Shown: positions 28,236 to 35,710 of the stretch, one piece after another
Numbering within the stretch: the first letter of the stretch is position 1
Layout of the letters: every line of letters starts with the position of its first letter
Assembly (NCBI RefSeq): GCF_000737865.1
Contig: NZ_CP007287.1
Location: forward strand, 1,434,972 to 1,498,971
Length of the DNA stretch: 64,000 nt
DNA from: Bifidobacterium coryneforme
Lineage (GTDB): Bacteria; Actinomycetota; Actinomycetes; Actinomycetales; Bifidobacteriaceae
Reading direction: 5' to 3'
Notes under the pieces: generated by a model
The model's input: the letters and a program-made list of their open reading frames with translations, nothing else
Database searches by the model: none
What the model was told of the DNA's origin: nothing
Made by a program: the position numbers and the translations under genes

Positions 28236-28347
28236 AGAGGTTGAGCATGGCGTTCAGCGCATGATAGTCATGCGCTGGATCATGGTCCTGCTCCTCACGG
28301 GTCCCCGTCTTGTCCAAACTGAGCGAAGTATCGTCGTAGGCGCCCAT
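28225..28347 (-). pseudogene. nrdE: 5' fragment of nrdE (40 codons, out of frame with the main part)
   Basis: An ATG at 28347 with a strong AGGAAAGGA site opens a 40-residue peptide ending [15 protein letters not shown] and a TGA. The last 13 residues are the conserved NrdE N-terminal motif, which in other class Ib enzymes continues directly into x-G-x-IQF-x-KD; here that continuation is in the next frame ([14 protein letters not shown]). So this is the true nrdE start, cut off by the 7-bp duplication. The stop and the downstream ATG overlap (ATGACGCGTGA), so termination-reinitiation could still produce the main part. It begins 43 bp after the nrdI stop. Confidence 0.9.
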
Positions 28348-28390
28348 CTGCGTCCTTTCCTGGCTTGTCTGTATCGGTGTCTTGTTGTTT

Positions 28391-28900
28391 TTATTCAGGA
28401 TGATTGTGGAAGAAGTCGAGCACACCCTTACGGACCTTGTCTTCGTCTTCCTTGGTGCCCATGAGTTCGAAATAGTAGAGGAAGGGCACCTGGCACTTGC
28501 GTGAGATGATGTCACCGGCCATGCAGAAGGCGTCGCCGAAGTTGGTGTTGCCCGAAGCGATGACCCCACGGATGCAGGCCCGGTTCTGCGGATCGTTGAG
28601 GAAGCGCTTTATCTGGGGCATGACCGCCTTCTTGGCCGAACCGCCACCATAGGTCGGCACCACCAGAATGTAAGGTTGGTTCACCTTGAGCTCAGGATCC
28701 TTGGGACGGAGGGGGATTCGGAACACATCAATCCCCTCATCCTCCAGATGGCAATTGGCGATGAATCTGGCCGTGTTCTGCGAGGCCGAGGAGAAATAGA
28801 CCACCGACCCTACACGGTCCCCCTTTGCAGCCAGCTCCGGAGGGCTGACCTCCCCCTGGTCCCCCGGCCCGACTGGACCCGGTTTCGCCATATCCGACAT
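28391..28900 (-). CDS. nrdI: Flavodoxin-like maturation protein NrdI
   Basis: This 169-residue protein has the NrdI fold: a core start [15 protein letters not shown] that binds the FMN phosphate, VPTYGGG, and the flavin-loop region [19 protein letters not shown]. NrdI supplies superoxide to activate Mn2-NrdF in class Ib, and in class Ie it is needed for the hydroxylation of tyrosine to DOPA. The first 28 residues are a polar extension. AGGAGG lies 6 bases before the ATG at 28900. It follows a pair of NrdR-like boxes and comes directly before nrdE; no nrdH lies upstream as it would in a nrdHIEF operon. Confidence 0.95.
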   Translation of the reverse strand: MSDMAKPGPVGPGDQGEVSPPELAAKGDRVGSVVYFSSASQNTARFIANCHLEDEGIDVFRIPLRPKDPELKVNQPYILVVPTYGGGSAKKAVMPQIKRFLNDPQNRACIRGVIASGNTNFGDAFCMAGDIISRKCQVPFLYYFELMGTKEDEDKVRKGVLDFFHNHPE

Positions 28901-28980
28901 ACGATGACCTCCTGAAGCCTCCGGATCTCCCCGGATAAAACCTGCGTGCTCCCTGCCTTCAAATCAGGAAGCCTCAACTA

Positions 28981-29021
28981 CTATATATGGGGACTCGCCG
29001 CAAAACGAGCACCACATATTG
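28981..29021. promoter_or_regulatory. Pair of NrdR-like boxes upstream of nrdI
   Basis: CTATATATGG (28981-28990) and CCACATATTG (29012-29021) match the NrdR-box core CTAKATATWG at 9 and 8 of 10 positions and are centred 31 bp apart, three helical turns. NrdR, a dNTP/ATP-sensing repressor, binds such pairs before nrd operons. This implies that nrdI-nrdE-nrdF2 has a promoter of its own inside the 168-bp nrdF1-nrdI gap. Confidence 0.7.
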
Positions 29022-29068
29022 TGCCAACTGTTCTTCATCTCACATAGATGCCCATCCCGGGCAATATT

Positions 29069-30118
29069 TCAGAAATCCCAGTCGCCGTCATCCGTGGACT
29101 CCGAATGTCCCATGACATAGGATGACCCGGACCCGGAGAAGAAATCGTGATTCTCATTGGCCGACGGAGACAGTGCGGCCAGAATCTCCGAACTGACAGC
29201 GGTCTGGTCCGATCCGAACCGTGCCGGATAGCCCAGGTTCATCAGCGCCTTGTTGGCGTTGTACCGAACAAAGGCGAAGACATCGTCCACAAAGGGGAAC
29301 CCCTCATAGATCTGGCCCGAGTAGACCATCTCCATGTCATAGAGCCTGTCGAGAAGGTCATTGGTGAACTTCTCCAGCATGACGCGGTCACCCTCGGTCC
29401 TATCCTCCAGGCCCCGCTGGAACTTATAACCGGAGTAGTAGCCATGAATGGCCTTGTCGCGCAGAATCAGGCGAATCATATCAGCCGTGTTCATCAGCTT
29501 GGCGTGACTGGAGAAATACAGCGGCAGATAGAACCCGGCATAGAGCATGAGGGAGGAGAGCATGGTGGAAGCCACCTTGCGCTTCAACGGATCATCGCTG
29601 ACATACTCCTGCAGGACCGCATGGACCCGCTCCTGGAGGACGTCATTGGCCACGGCCCAGCGATAGGCCCTGTCGATCTCGTCGCTGGAGCAGAGGGTGG
29701 AGAAGACCGACGAGTAGGACCGGGCATGGACCGACTGCATGAAGGCGATATTGGTATAGATGGCCTGCTCCTGCTCGGTGCGGGCATGATCTATCTGAAC
29801 CAGCTCTCCGATGGTGGCCTGGGTGGTATCCAGCATGGTCAGACCGGTGAAGACCCGGACCGTGGTCTGCCGCTCATGCTCGGTCAGACCATTCCAGGAG
29901 GGAATGTCATTGGACAGAGGAACCTTTTCGGGGAGCCAGAAGTTGGAGACCAGGCGATTCCAGACCTCCAGGTCCTTCTCATCGGTGATGTGGTTCCAAT
30001 TGACCGGTCGGACCCTGCCCTCGGGATTGACCCGGTACTCGGGCGGGGTAATGGAGGCCTTCATCATCGCATCATCCGCATAGGCCCCGGCTGCCTCGGT
30101 CTCGATTTTCGCACTCAT
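29069..30118 (-). CDS. nrdF: Metal-free class Ie (QSK type) ribonucleotide reductase radical subunit, NrdF1
   Basis: The 349-residue protein aligns without gaps to NrdF2 through the active-site region but has lost three of the four carboxylate ligands that are glutamates: Gln128 (FMQSVH) for Glu98 of E. coli NrdF, Ser188 (TMLSSL) for Glu158, and Lys222 (RDKAIH) for Glu192. Asp97, His131, His225 and the radical-site Tyr135 are kept. Gln/Ser/Lys is exactly the QSK signature of class Ie, in which the tyrosine is hydroxylated to DOPA and works with no metal. The tail [29 protein letters not shown] keeps the NrdE-binding form. The start at 30118 has AGGTAGGA; an ATG six codons upstream is weaker. 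NrdR-like boxes precede it. Confidence 0.95.
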   Translation of the reverse strand: MSAKIETEAAGAYADDAMMKASITPPEYRVNPEGRVRPVNWNHITDEKDLEVWNRLVSNFWLPEKVPLSNDIPSWNGLTEHERQTTVRVFTGLTMLDTTQATIGELVQIDHARTEQEQAIYTNIAFMQSVHARSYSSVFSTLCSSDEIDRAYRWAVANDVLQERVHAVLQEYVSDDPLKRKVASTMLSSLMLYAGFYLPLYFSSHAKLMNTADMIRLILRDKAIHGYYSGYKFQRGLEDRTEGDRVMLEKFTNDLLDRLYDMEMVYSGQIYEGFPFVDDVFAFVRYNANKALMNLGYPARFGSDQTAVSSEILAALSPSANENHDFFSGSGSSYVMGHSESTDDGDWDF

Positions 30119-30234
30119 GTCCGTCCTACCTTTCATAACGTCTTCTACCCCCGCTCATATGGTTCTCGTCCGCAGCAGTCCTTGGACGTACCCTGCAACA
30201 GACGGATATGGATAGGGCTACTGCCGTACAGGCA

Positions 30235-30276
30235 CTAGATATTGTTATCTCCAGTGCAGGCAACCACAATATATAG
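30235..30276. promoter_or_regulatory. Pair of NrdR-like boxes upstream of nrdF1
   Basis: CTAGATATTG (30235-30244) and CAATATATAG (30267-30276) both match the NrdR-box core fully, in opposite orientation, and are centred 32 bp apart. They lie about 120-160 bp before the nrdF1 start. The rest of the 377-bp gap 30119-30495 holds no gene; a 9-bp hairpin at 30456-30479 after the aminotransferase may be its terminator, but it lacks a T run. Confidence 0.8.
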
Positions 30277-30495
30277 GCTCCCAAGAGCGGACACAAGCCT
30301 AAAAGCGGGTGTTTATGGCAGCTTGTGAGAAACCTAACAAAAACTTCGACCCCTCAAAGATTGGCTGTTCGGGACCTGGCACCCCTGTTCCACAAGCCAT
30401 AAACAGAGGGGGAAAAGCGAAGGACAGAAAAGGGCCATGCCAGCGCATACAGAGCCGGGCGGTCTCCCTTGACCGCCCGCGGCTCCCACAAATCC

Positions 30496-31578
30496 TCAGA
30501 TCAGCCCCTGCTCCTTAAGATCGGCACAGACCCGGATGACCCGGTCGTTGGCCTCGGCCTCCCCGATGGTTATGCGTATGCCTTCGTTCGGGAAGGCCCT
30601 GACCGCGAGACCGTTGGCAAGGAAGCTCTCATAGGCCTGGTCCGTGGCCCCACCCAGGGGCAACCAGAAGTAGTTGGCCCGGGAGCGGGGAATCCACCAT
30701 CCCTGCCCCTCCAGGGCGGCAACCACCTTGGCTCGTTCCTTCATGATGCCTTCCACGCGATCCCGGAGCTGGTCGGACACATCGAGACTGACCATGGCGG
30801 CCTCCTGGGCCATGTCGCTGACACCGAAGGGCAGGGCCACCTTGCTCAGTCCCTGGACCACCTCGGCCGGTGCCACAGCGTAGCCGATGCGCAGGCCGGC
30901 CAAGCCATAGGCCTTGGAAAAGGTTCTTGCCACAACCACATTGGGATGATTCCGCATGAGTTCCAGCCCCTTGGCCTGGGCGGGATCGTCATTGAACTGG
31001 AAATACGCCTCGTCGAAGAGAACCAGGACATCATCGGGCACCGCCTCAAGCAGACGCAGCGCCTCCTCCTGCGAAACCGAAGTACCCGTAGGATTGTTGG
31101 GATTATTGACGATGACCAGACGCGTTCTGTCGGTCAGAGAGGCAATCATGGCCTCGATGTCGTGCCCGCCCCTGCCGTTCAACGGCACCGGCACGCAGGT
31201 GGCTCCGGCACCGGTCACGATGATGGGATAGGCCTCGAAACTCCGCCAGGGATACATCACCTCATCCCCCTCGCCGGCCACAAGATTGACCAGCTGGGTG
31301 ATGACCTCCGTGGACCCGCACCCCAGCTGGATGTTCTCCGGGGCAACCTGGTGCAGGCGGGCCAGGCGCTCGACGAGCACCGTCCCACGCATATCCGGAT
31401 AGCGGTTCAGGTGAACCAGGGCCCGGCCCGACACGGCCTCCCTGACAGCGGCCAGAGGAGGATAGGGGTTCTCATTGCTGGAGATCTTATAGGGGGTCAG
31501 TCCCGGGGTGACCGGAGCCGCCTTGCCCTGCCTGTAGCCGGGCAGGGCATCAATGGAAGAGCGATGTCTGTATGCCAT
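30496..31578 (-). CDS. HisC-like aminotransferase (histidinol-phosphate or aromatic)
   Basis: The 360-residue fold type I PLP enzyme resembles HisC: KISSNENPYPP near the N-terminus, VNNPNNPTGT, DEAYFQF and the PLP lysine in ARTFSKAYGLAGLRIGYA. HisC makes histidinol phosphate from imidazole acetol phosphate; actinobacterial paralogues of the same shape act on aromatic 2-oxo acids. The gene is not in a histidine operon, so the paralogue reading is quite possible. The ATG at 31578 begins MAYRHRSSID; an ATG three codons earlier is an alternative. Confidence 0.8.
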   Translation of the reverse strand: MAYRHRSSIDALPGYRQGKAAPVTPGLTPYKISSNENPYPPLAAVREAVSGRALVHLNRYPDMRGTVLVERLARLHQVAPENIQLGCGSTEVITQLVNLVAGEGDEVMYPWRSFEAYPIIVTGAGATCVPVPLNGRGGHDIEAMIASLTDRTRLVIVNNPNNPTGTSVSQEEALRLLEAVPDDVLVLFDEAYFQFNDDPAQAKGLELMRNHPNVVVARTFSKAYGLAGLRIGYAVAPAEVVQGLSKVALPFGVSDMAQEAAMVSLDVSDQLRDRVEGIMKERAKVVAALEGQGWWIPRSRANYFWLPLGGATDQAYESFLANGLAVRAFPNEGIRITIGEAEANDRVIRVCADLKEQGLI

Positions 31579-31729
31579 GGCCACCATGGTAGCGGGCCAT
31601 GCGCCGGGCACAAGCTTCAGGACCACTTACGACACCACAGGGCTCGCATAGCGGACCCGGACGGCGCCCGGATACGAAAAAGCCGGGGCCCCTCAGGACA
31701 CCCGGCCAGAAAAATCGATAAGGTCCAGC

Positions 31730-32023
31730 CTACTTGAGGATGGCCAGCACGTCGCGCGCGGACACGATCAGGTAGTCCTCACCACCATAGGTGACCTCGG
31801 TGCCGCCGTACTTGGAATACAGAACCTTGTCGCCAACCTTGACATCCATGGGGATACGCTCCCCCTTGTCATCACGGCGTCCGGGACCGGCAGCCAGGAC
31901 TTCGCCCTGCTGGGGCTTCTCCTTGGCGGTATCAGGAATCACCAGACCCGAAGCGGTCTTGGTCTCCGCCTCAGCCTGCTTGATGACGATCTTATCTTCC
32001 AACGGTGTGAGTGCAATCGACAC
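31730..32023 (-). CDS. groES: Co-chaperonin GroES (10 kDa)
   Basis: The 97-residue protein is a full-length GroES ([40 protein letters not shown], then [31 protein letters not shown]). The mobile loop ([12 protein letters not shown]) that binds GroEL is intact. The GTG at 32023 with GGGAGGT is the natural start; the frame extends 28 codons upstream without similarity. groEL is not adjacent, as in bifidobacteria where it is elsewhere. A perfect CIRCE element lies 117 bp before the start, so HrcA should repress it. Confidence 0.96.
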   Translation of the reverse strand: MSIALTPLEDKIVIKQAEAETKTASGLVIPDTAKEKPQQGEVLAAGPGRRDDKGERIPMDVKVGDKVLYSKYGGTEVTYGGEDYLIVSARDVLAILK

Positions 32024-32139
32024 TGTGGACCTCCCTACATCTGTGAGAACAGCCAATAAACCCACGCCGGAACGTCGATGAGAGGCTGACGAACACTCAC
32101 CACGCATTCCTTTGCGCTACCTGTCATCGTAGCGCGAAA

Positions 32140-32166
32140 TTAGCACTCTGCCAACTTGAGTGCTAA
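32140..32166. promoter_or_regulatory. CIRCE element (HrcA operator) of groES
   Basis: TTAGCACTC-N9-GAGTGCTAA is a perfect match to the CIRCE inverted repeat. It sits upstream of groES and indicates heat-shock control by HrcA. Confidence 0.97.
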
Positions 32167-32201
32167 TGCCGACAGTGAACAGTCACCGCAGGGTCGGGCA
32201 C

Positions 32202-33599
32202 TCAGTCCTGCCTGGACGGCTGCCGACGGGCCAGGATGGCCTCGACTCCGATGGAGAGCGAGTCCGAGCTCTGCTTGGGAACCTCCACGTCGGCCTCCAT
32301 CTCACGCTGATGGAAGTCCTTGGGCATATCCACCCGGCCCTTTTCGGAAGAGCCGGTTCCGGTCTTGCCTGCACGGTCGGCGTTCTTTCGCTTCCCTGCC
32401 TTCTTCCCTCGGGTTTCCGCCTTGGCCGGCTCGGCCTTGGAGACCTGCCTTGTGGACTTGATCTCCAGACTCTGCGGCCCTTCGGACTCCGGCATCGATC
32501 CATTCCGGGGTGAACCCAGGGAGAAGGAAATCAAATCCTGGGATGCGGCCATCTCAAAGGCGTCCAGGGCAGGAGAGGGCTTGATCCGCTCCAGTTCGTG
32601 GGTGGCATCCTGACCCGCGTCGCCCGATACCTGAGCAGGAGCAGCAGCAGTGAAGGACTCCAGGTTGACCTGCTGTCCTCGAAGAGAGACCGTACCTTTT
32701 CCTGCCTTCCGTGCAGCCTTCCCCGTTTTCCCGGCCCCGGCAGGCTGCCCTGCTTTCTCGGCACTTGAAGTGGAGTTCCTCTCAGCAGCATTCCGTACAC
32801 CGCCACGGCGCTCGGAGCGATCGGCAATCTTGGCATCCGCCGACGGGGTCTTCCCGCCCTTGGTTCCACCCTTCTCGCCGGTCCTGGTATTCGCCGCCGC
32901 ATTTTCGGTCTTGCGCTTACGGGCACTCAGGGCAGCGCGCTTGTCCTCGCGGGCCTTGGCAATGGTCCGGTTGATTTCCTGCTGGTCAAGGACATCCGTT
33001 GCAATCTCCGAGGGCGACCCCACGGGCTCCCCGCCATCAGCCGGAGACACGGCGGCCCTGCCGGAAGGACGGCCGCCACCTTTCGTCAGGCTGGCGGCTC
33101 GCTGGCGACGCTGGAGGGCCTTGCGCCGGGCCAGGTTGGCCTCCCAGGCACGGGCCTGAGCCGATGCATGGGCCCCGGCAATCAGAACCATGACCGTCAG
33201 AGCCAGGGGAATGAGCATGAACCAGAAGCTGTACTCCATAGGGAAGGAGAACCCGGCAACCAGGGCCGTCACCATCAGCAGGGAGACGACCAGAATGCGC
33301 CGCCTGCGAATCGCCTCCCGGCGCATCTGCCGAACGCGCCGGATTCGCTGGGCTTCACCCAGCGAGGCTTTGTCCTGCTGCTTCTGCTGCATGACCAACC
33401 CTTTCGCTGTTTGCGGCCCGGCATCACCGAACCGCATGCCGTCCTGCTCCCCAACCATGTGAAGGGAGGTGGACAGCTTGTCCTGACGGTGCTCCGAGGC
33501 CCGTTTCATACCTCTTACGGTCCGCCCCGGCAACCAAGCCAGTACCAGAATCGCCGCAATCACCACCATAACGATGCTGCTGAGCGATTCGTAAACCAT
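32202..33599 (-). CDS. Membrane-anchored protein of unknown function with a long disordered tail
   Basis: I do not recognise a named family. The 465-residue protein has one N-terminal hydrophobic segment (about residues 6-24), a basic region (RIRRVRQMRREAIRRRR), two close membrane segments (about 102-146), then a basic stretch (ARRKALQRRQRAA). About 290 residues of low-complexity Lys/Ala/Gly/Ser-rich sequence follow. The gene is alone between the CIRCE/groES unit and an acetyltransferase. The layout suggests a bacterial envelope protein of actinobacterial type, but no function can be read from it. Confidence 0.75.
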   Translation of the reverse strand: MVYESLSSIVMVVIAAILVLAWLPGRTVRGMKRASEHRQDKLSTSLHMVGEQDGMRFGDAGPQTAKGLVMQQKQQDKASLGEAQRIRRVRQMRREAIRRRRILVVSLLMVTALVAGFSFPMEYSFWFMLIPLALTVMVLIAGAHASAQARAWEANLARRKALQRRQRAASLTKGGGRPSGRAAVSPADGGEPVGSPSEIATDVLDQQEINRTIAKAREDKRAALSARKRKTENAAANTRTGEKGGTKGGKTPSADAKIADRSERRGGVRNAAERNSTSSAEKAGQPAGAGKTGKAARKAGKGTVSLRGQQVNLESFTAAAPAQVSGDAGQDATHELERIKPSPALDAFEMAASQDLISFSLGSPRNGSMPESEGPQSLEIKSTRQVSKAEPAKAETRGKKAGKRKNADRAGKTGTGSSEKGRVDMPKDFHQREMEADVEVPKQSSDSLSIGVEAILARRQPSRQD

Positions 33600-33703
33600 A
33601 AGGCCCTACGTTAGTTGACGGCATACCCCAAATAGACCGGGAAGGCGAGGCGTGTCGGCCTTCTGGACCTTTCCTGGACGAATGGGACGGATCATGAACG
33701 GCC

Positions 33704-34360
33704 CTAAAGCCGGTCCAGAATCCGCGGATCGTAATCCTCCGACAAAAGACTGAAGGTCAGATGATCCCTCCATGCCCCATTCACATACATGTATCCCCTT
33801 CTCAGCCCCTCAGGCTTCAGACCCACCTTACGTGCCACGGCAAGGGATCTTTGATTCTCCGGCAGAATGGCCACCTCTATGCGGTGCAGATGAGGGCCCG
33901 TATCGGCCCGGAAGGCCCAGTCAGCCAGCAGGGCCAGGGAAAGCGGTGCGAAACCATGACCGATCCACTTCTCGGCGACCCAATAGCCCACCACAGCCGT
34001 TCGCATGGCCCCGTAGCAGATTGCCCCAAGTGATACCTGCCCGACCAGCCTGGTCTGAAACTCCATCAGGAAGAGGGCCGAACTTCCCTCACGCCTGGAC
34101 CGCTCCAGGGAGCTCATCCATTGGGCGTAACTCATGCCTGGACCGTGCGTGGGGTCGCCGGATTCCCAAGGCGCAAGCCAGTCCCGGTTATCCCACCGCA
34201 CCCGGTTCCACTCCTCCTGGTCACTCTCCCGGATGGGTCTCAGGCAAAAATCACCGTGCCCCGGTGGCGCAGTGAGCCGATCGGGGAGAATCAGGGCACG
34301 GGTCTGATCACGGGACTGACTGCCATGCCAGGCATCACGCAAGGACTGGAGGACGGACAT
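33704..34360 (-). CDS. rimJ: GNAT acetyltransferase, RimJ/RimL type
   Basis: The 218-residue protein has the GNAT fold of the RimJ branch: LRPIRESDQEEWNRVRWDNRDWLAPWE near residue 40, QVSLGAICYGAMRTAVVGYWV as the central strand, and a late strand with NQRSLAVARKVGLKPEGLRRGYMYVNGAWRDHLTFSLL. Members acetylate N-termini of ribosomal proteins or other amines with acetyl-CoA; the substrate here is unknown. It is divergent from the 5-formyl-THF cyclo-ligase. Confidence 0.85.
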   Translation of the reverse strand: MSVLQSLRDAWHGSQSRDQTRALILPDRLTAPPGHGDFCLRPIRESDQEEWNRVRWDNRDWLAPWESGDPTHGPGMSYAQWMSSLERSRREGSSALFLMEFQTRLVGQVSLGAICYGAMRTAVVGYWVAEKWIGHGFAPLSLALLADWAFRADTGPHLHRIEVAILPENQRSLAVARKVGLKPEGLRRGYMYVNGAWRDHLTFSLLSEDYDPRILDRL

Positions 34361-34554
34361 ATCTCCATGGTCTCACCAAACGATCGCCAAATCGCCCCGA
34401 ACTCACCGGTATCCTCGTCCGGCCACCGCTGTGGACTACCAATCGTGGGAATCTCCTGATAAAACGGTCCTTATGACCCTGACGGTCCGGCACACTGTCA
34501 TGTTGCCGCTCACGTCTCCGGTCGCGTTTCGTCAACCACCGGATAGGAGAAGCC

Positions 34555-35319
34555 ATGCCAGTGGAGAACGACCCGAGCACGGGGAGGATGGGCGCGAGCG
34601 CCCAAACCCCACACGGTGGGGTCATGGACCAGAATGGGAGTTGCAAGAACGCCCTGCGCAAGAGGCGCTTGTCGGAGCGGCACCACATCAGCGACGACCG
34701 ACTCTCTAAGGCTGGTCGGAATCTGGCCGTGCAGTTGCTCGAATCGGTTCTCCCGATGGTTGCATCGAAAGAAGACGACCGGATGGATGCGTCAGATCAC
34801 GGCAGGGAGGGAGCCGTCCTTGGCGACATCCCGAGGGCCGCCGCTTTCTCTTCCATACGGGGTGAGGTTCCTACGGACGACCTCCTCAAGACCCTCCTGG
34901 ATTGCGGCTATCAGGTCCTCATACCCAAACTGGGCACCGGCTTGGAGGTCGGATGGGGCCTCATGAGCGGACCGACCGACCTGAGCCGGATGGAGACCAT
35001 CGGCGGCTGGCGGCCCGATGAACCCGAGGGCGTCAGCCTACCTGCCGAAAGCCTGGCCGGAGCCCGCCTGATTCTGGTACCCGCCCTCTCCATAGACACC
35101 TTGGGGACCAGGCTGGGTCGGGGCGGCGGTTGGTACGACCGGGCCCTGGTGAATCGGACGGACGGAGCCCTGGTTGTGGGCATCTGCTGGGAGGAGGAGC
35201 TGGTCACGGATCCTCTCCCCCACCTGCCCCATGACCTGCCGGTCGATGCCGTCCTGACCCCGACGGGATTCACGCTTACAGCGGCAGGCCGGTCACGTCG
35301 AGCGGCTTTCGGGTCATAA
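34555..35319 (+). CDS. 5-formyltetrahydrofolate cyclo-ligase
   Basis: The 254-residue enzyme converts 5-formyl-THF and ATP to 5,10-methenyl-THF. The basic NALRKRRLSERHH start of the fold, LIPKLGTGLEVGW, LVPALSIDTLGTRLGRGGGWYDRAL (the ATP/substrate loop) and the C-terminal LPVDAVLTPTG are family features. The first 25 residues are extra. I kept the ATG at 34555 because AGGAGAAGCC lies before it; a later ATG at 34624 would give a more standard 231 residues. A small FmdB-type gene follows about 110 bp downstream. Confidence 0.92.
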   Translation: MPVENDPSTGRMGASAQTPHGGVMDQNGSCKNALRKRRLSERHHISDDRLSKAGRNLAVQLLESVLPMVASKEDDRMDASDHGREGAVLGDIPRAAAFSSIRGEVPTDDLLKTLLDCGYQVLIPKLGTGLEVGWGLMSGPTDLSRMETIGGWRPDEPEGVSLPAESLAGARLILVPALSIDTLGTRLGRGGGWYDRALVNRTDGALVVGICWEEELVTDPLPHLPHDLPVDAVLTPTGFTLTAAGRSRRAAFGS

Positions 35320-35427
35320 TAAGGGTCGGAAGAGTCAGAACCCACCGCCTATGGTCGCCAGTACCGCTAGGATGTGGGTGTTGACCAGACTCGTGTAGAG
35401 AACGATTACCAGCGGAGGGAACGAACG

Positions 35428-35631
35428 GTGCCTACCTATCATTACCGTTGCAAGAACTGCGGTTACGACTTCACGGAGGAGCAGTCCTTCGACGACGACC
35501 CCATCACCATCTGCCCCAAGTGCAATGAGGAACAGGTCCGCAAGGTCTTCTCCGCTGTTCCCATCGAGTTCAAGGGGCACGGCTTCTATCGCACCGATGG
35601 GGCCTCGGGGTCCTCCGACTCCGGCAAGTAG
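35428..35631 (+). CDS. FmdB-type zinc-ribbon protein
   Basis: This 67-residue protein begins with the FmdB regulatory-domain signature TYHYRCKNCGYDFTEEQSF and has the second knuckle CPKCNEEQVRKVF, so four cysteines form a zinc ribbon. It is a small cytoplasmic protein conserved in actinobacteria next to folate cyclo-ligase and MscL genes; the function is unknown. GGAGGG lies 8 bases before the GTG at 35428. The frame opens earlier at 35374, but that part is not conserved-looking. Confidence 0.88.
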   Translation: MPTYHYRCKNCGYDFTEEQSFDDDPITICPKCNEEQVRKVFSAVPIEFKGHGFYRTDGASGSSDSGK

Positions 35632-35657
35632 CACTCCCCGTCATACTTGACCACATC

Positions 35658-35710
35658 AGCCATGGAACCCGGCAAATCAGGTAATCACCTGACAGCCTGG
35701 GTCCATGGCT
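35658..35710 (+). promoter_or_regulatory. Nested hairpin spanning the SAF gene start codon
   Basis: Outer arms 35658-35670 and 35699-35710 (GCCATGG...CCC with GGGTCCATGGC, one bulged base) enclose an inner stem TCAGGT/ACCTGA at 35677-35692. The ATG of the SAF-domain gene lies in the right outer arm. It has no T run, so it may control translation rather than terminate transcription. Confidence 0.45.

Noticed and set aside
28901-29068. A hidden nrdH gene between nrdF1 and nrdI
   Set aside because: The gap is too short for a NrdH of about 75-80 residues and holds NrdR-like boxes instead.
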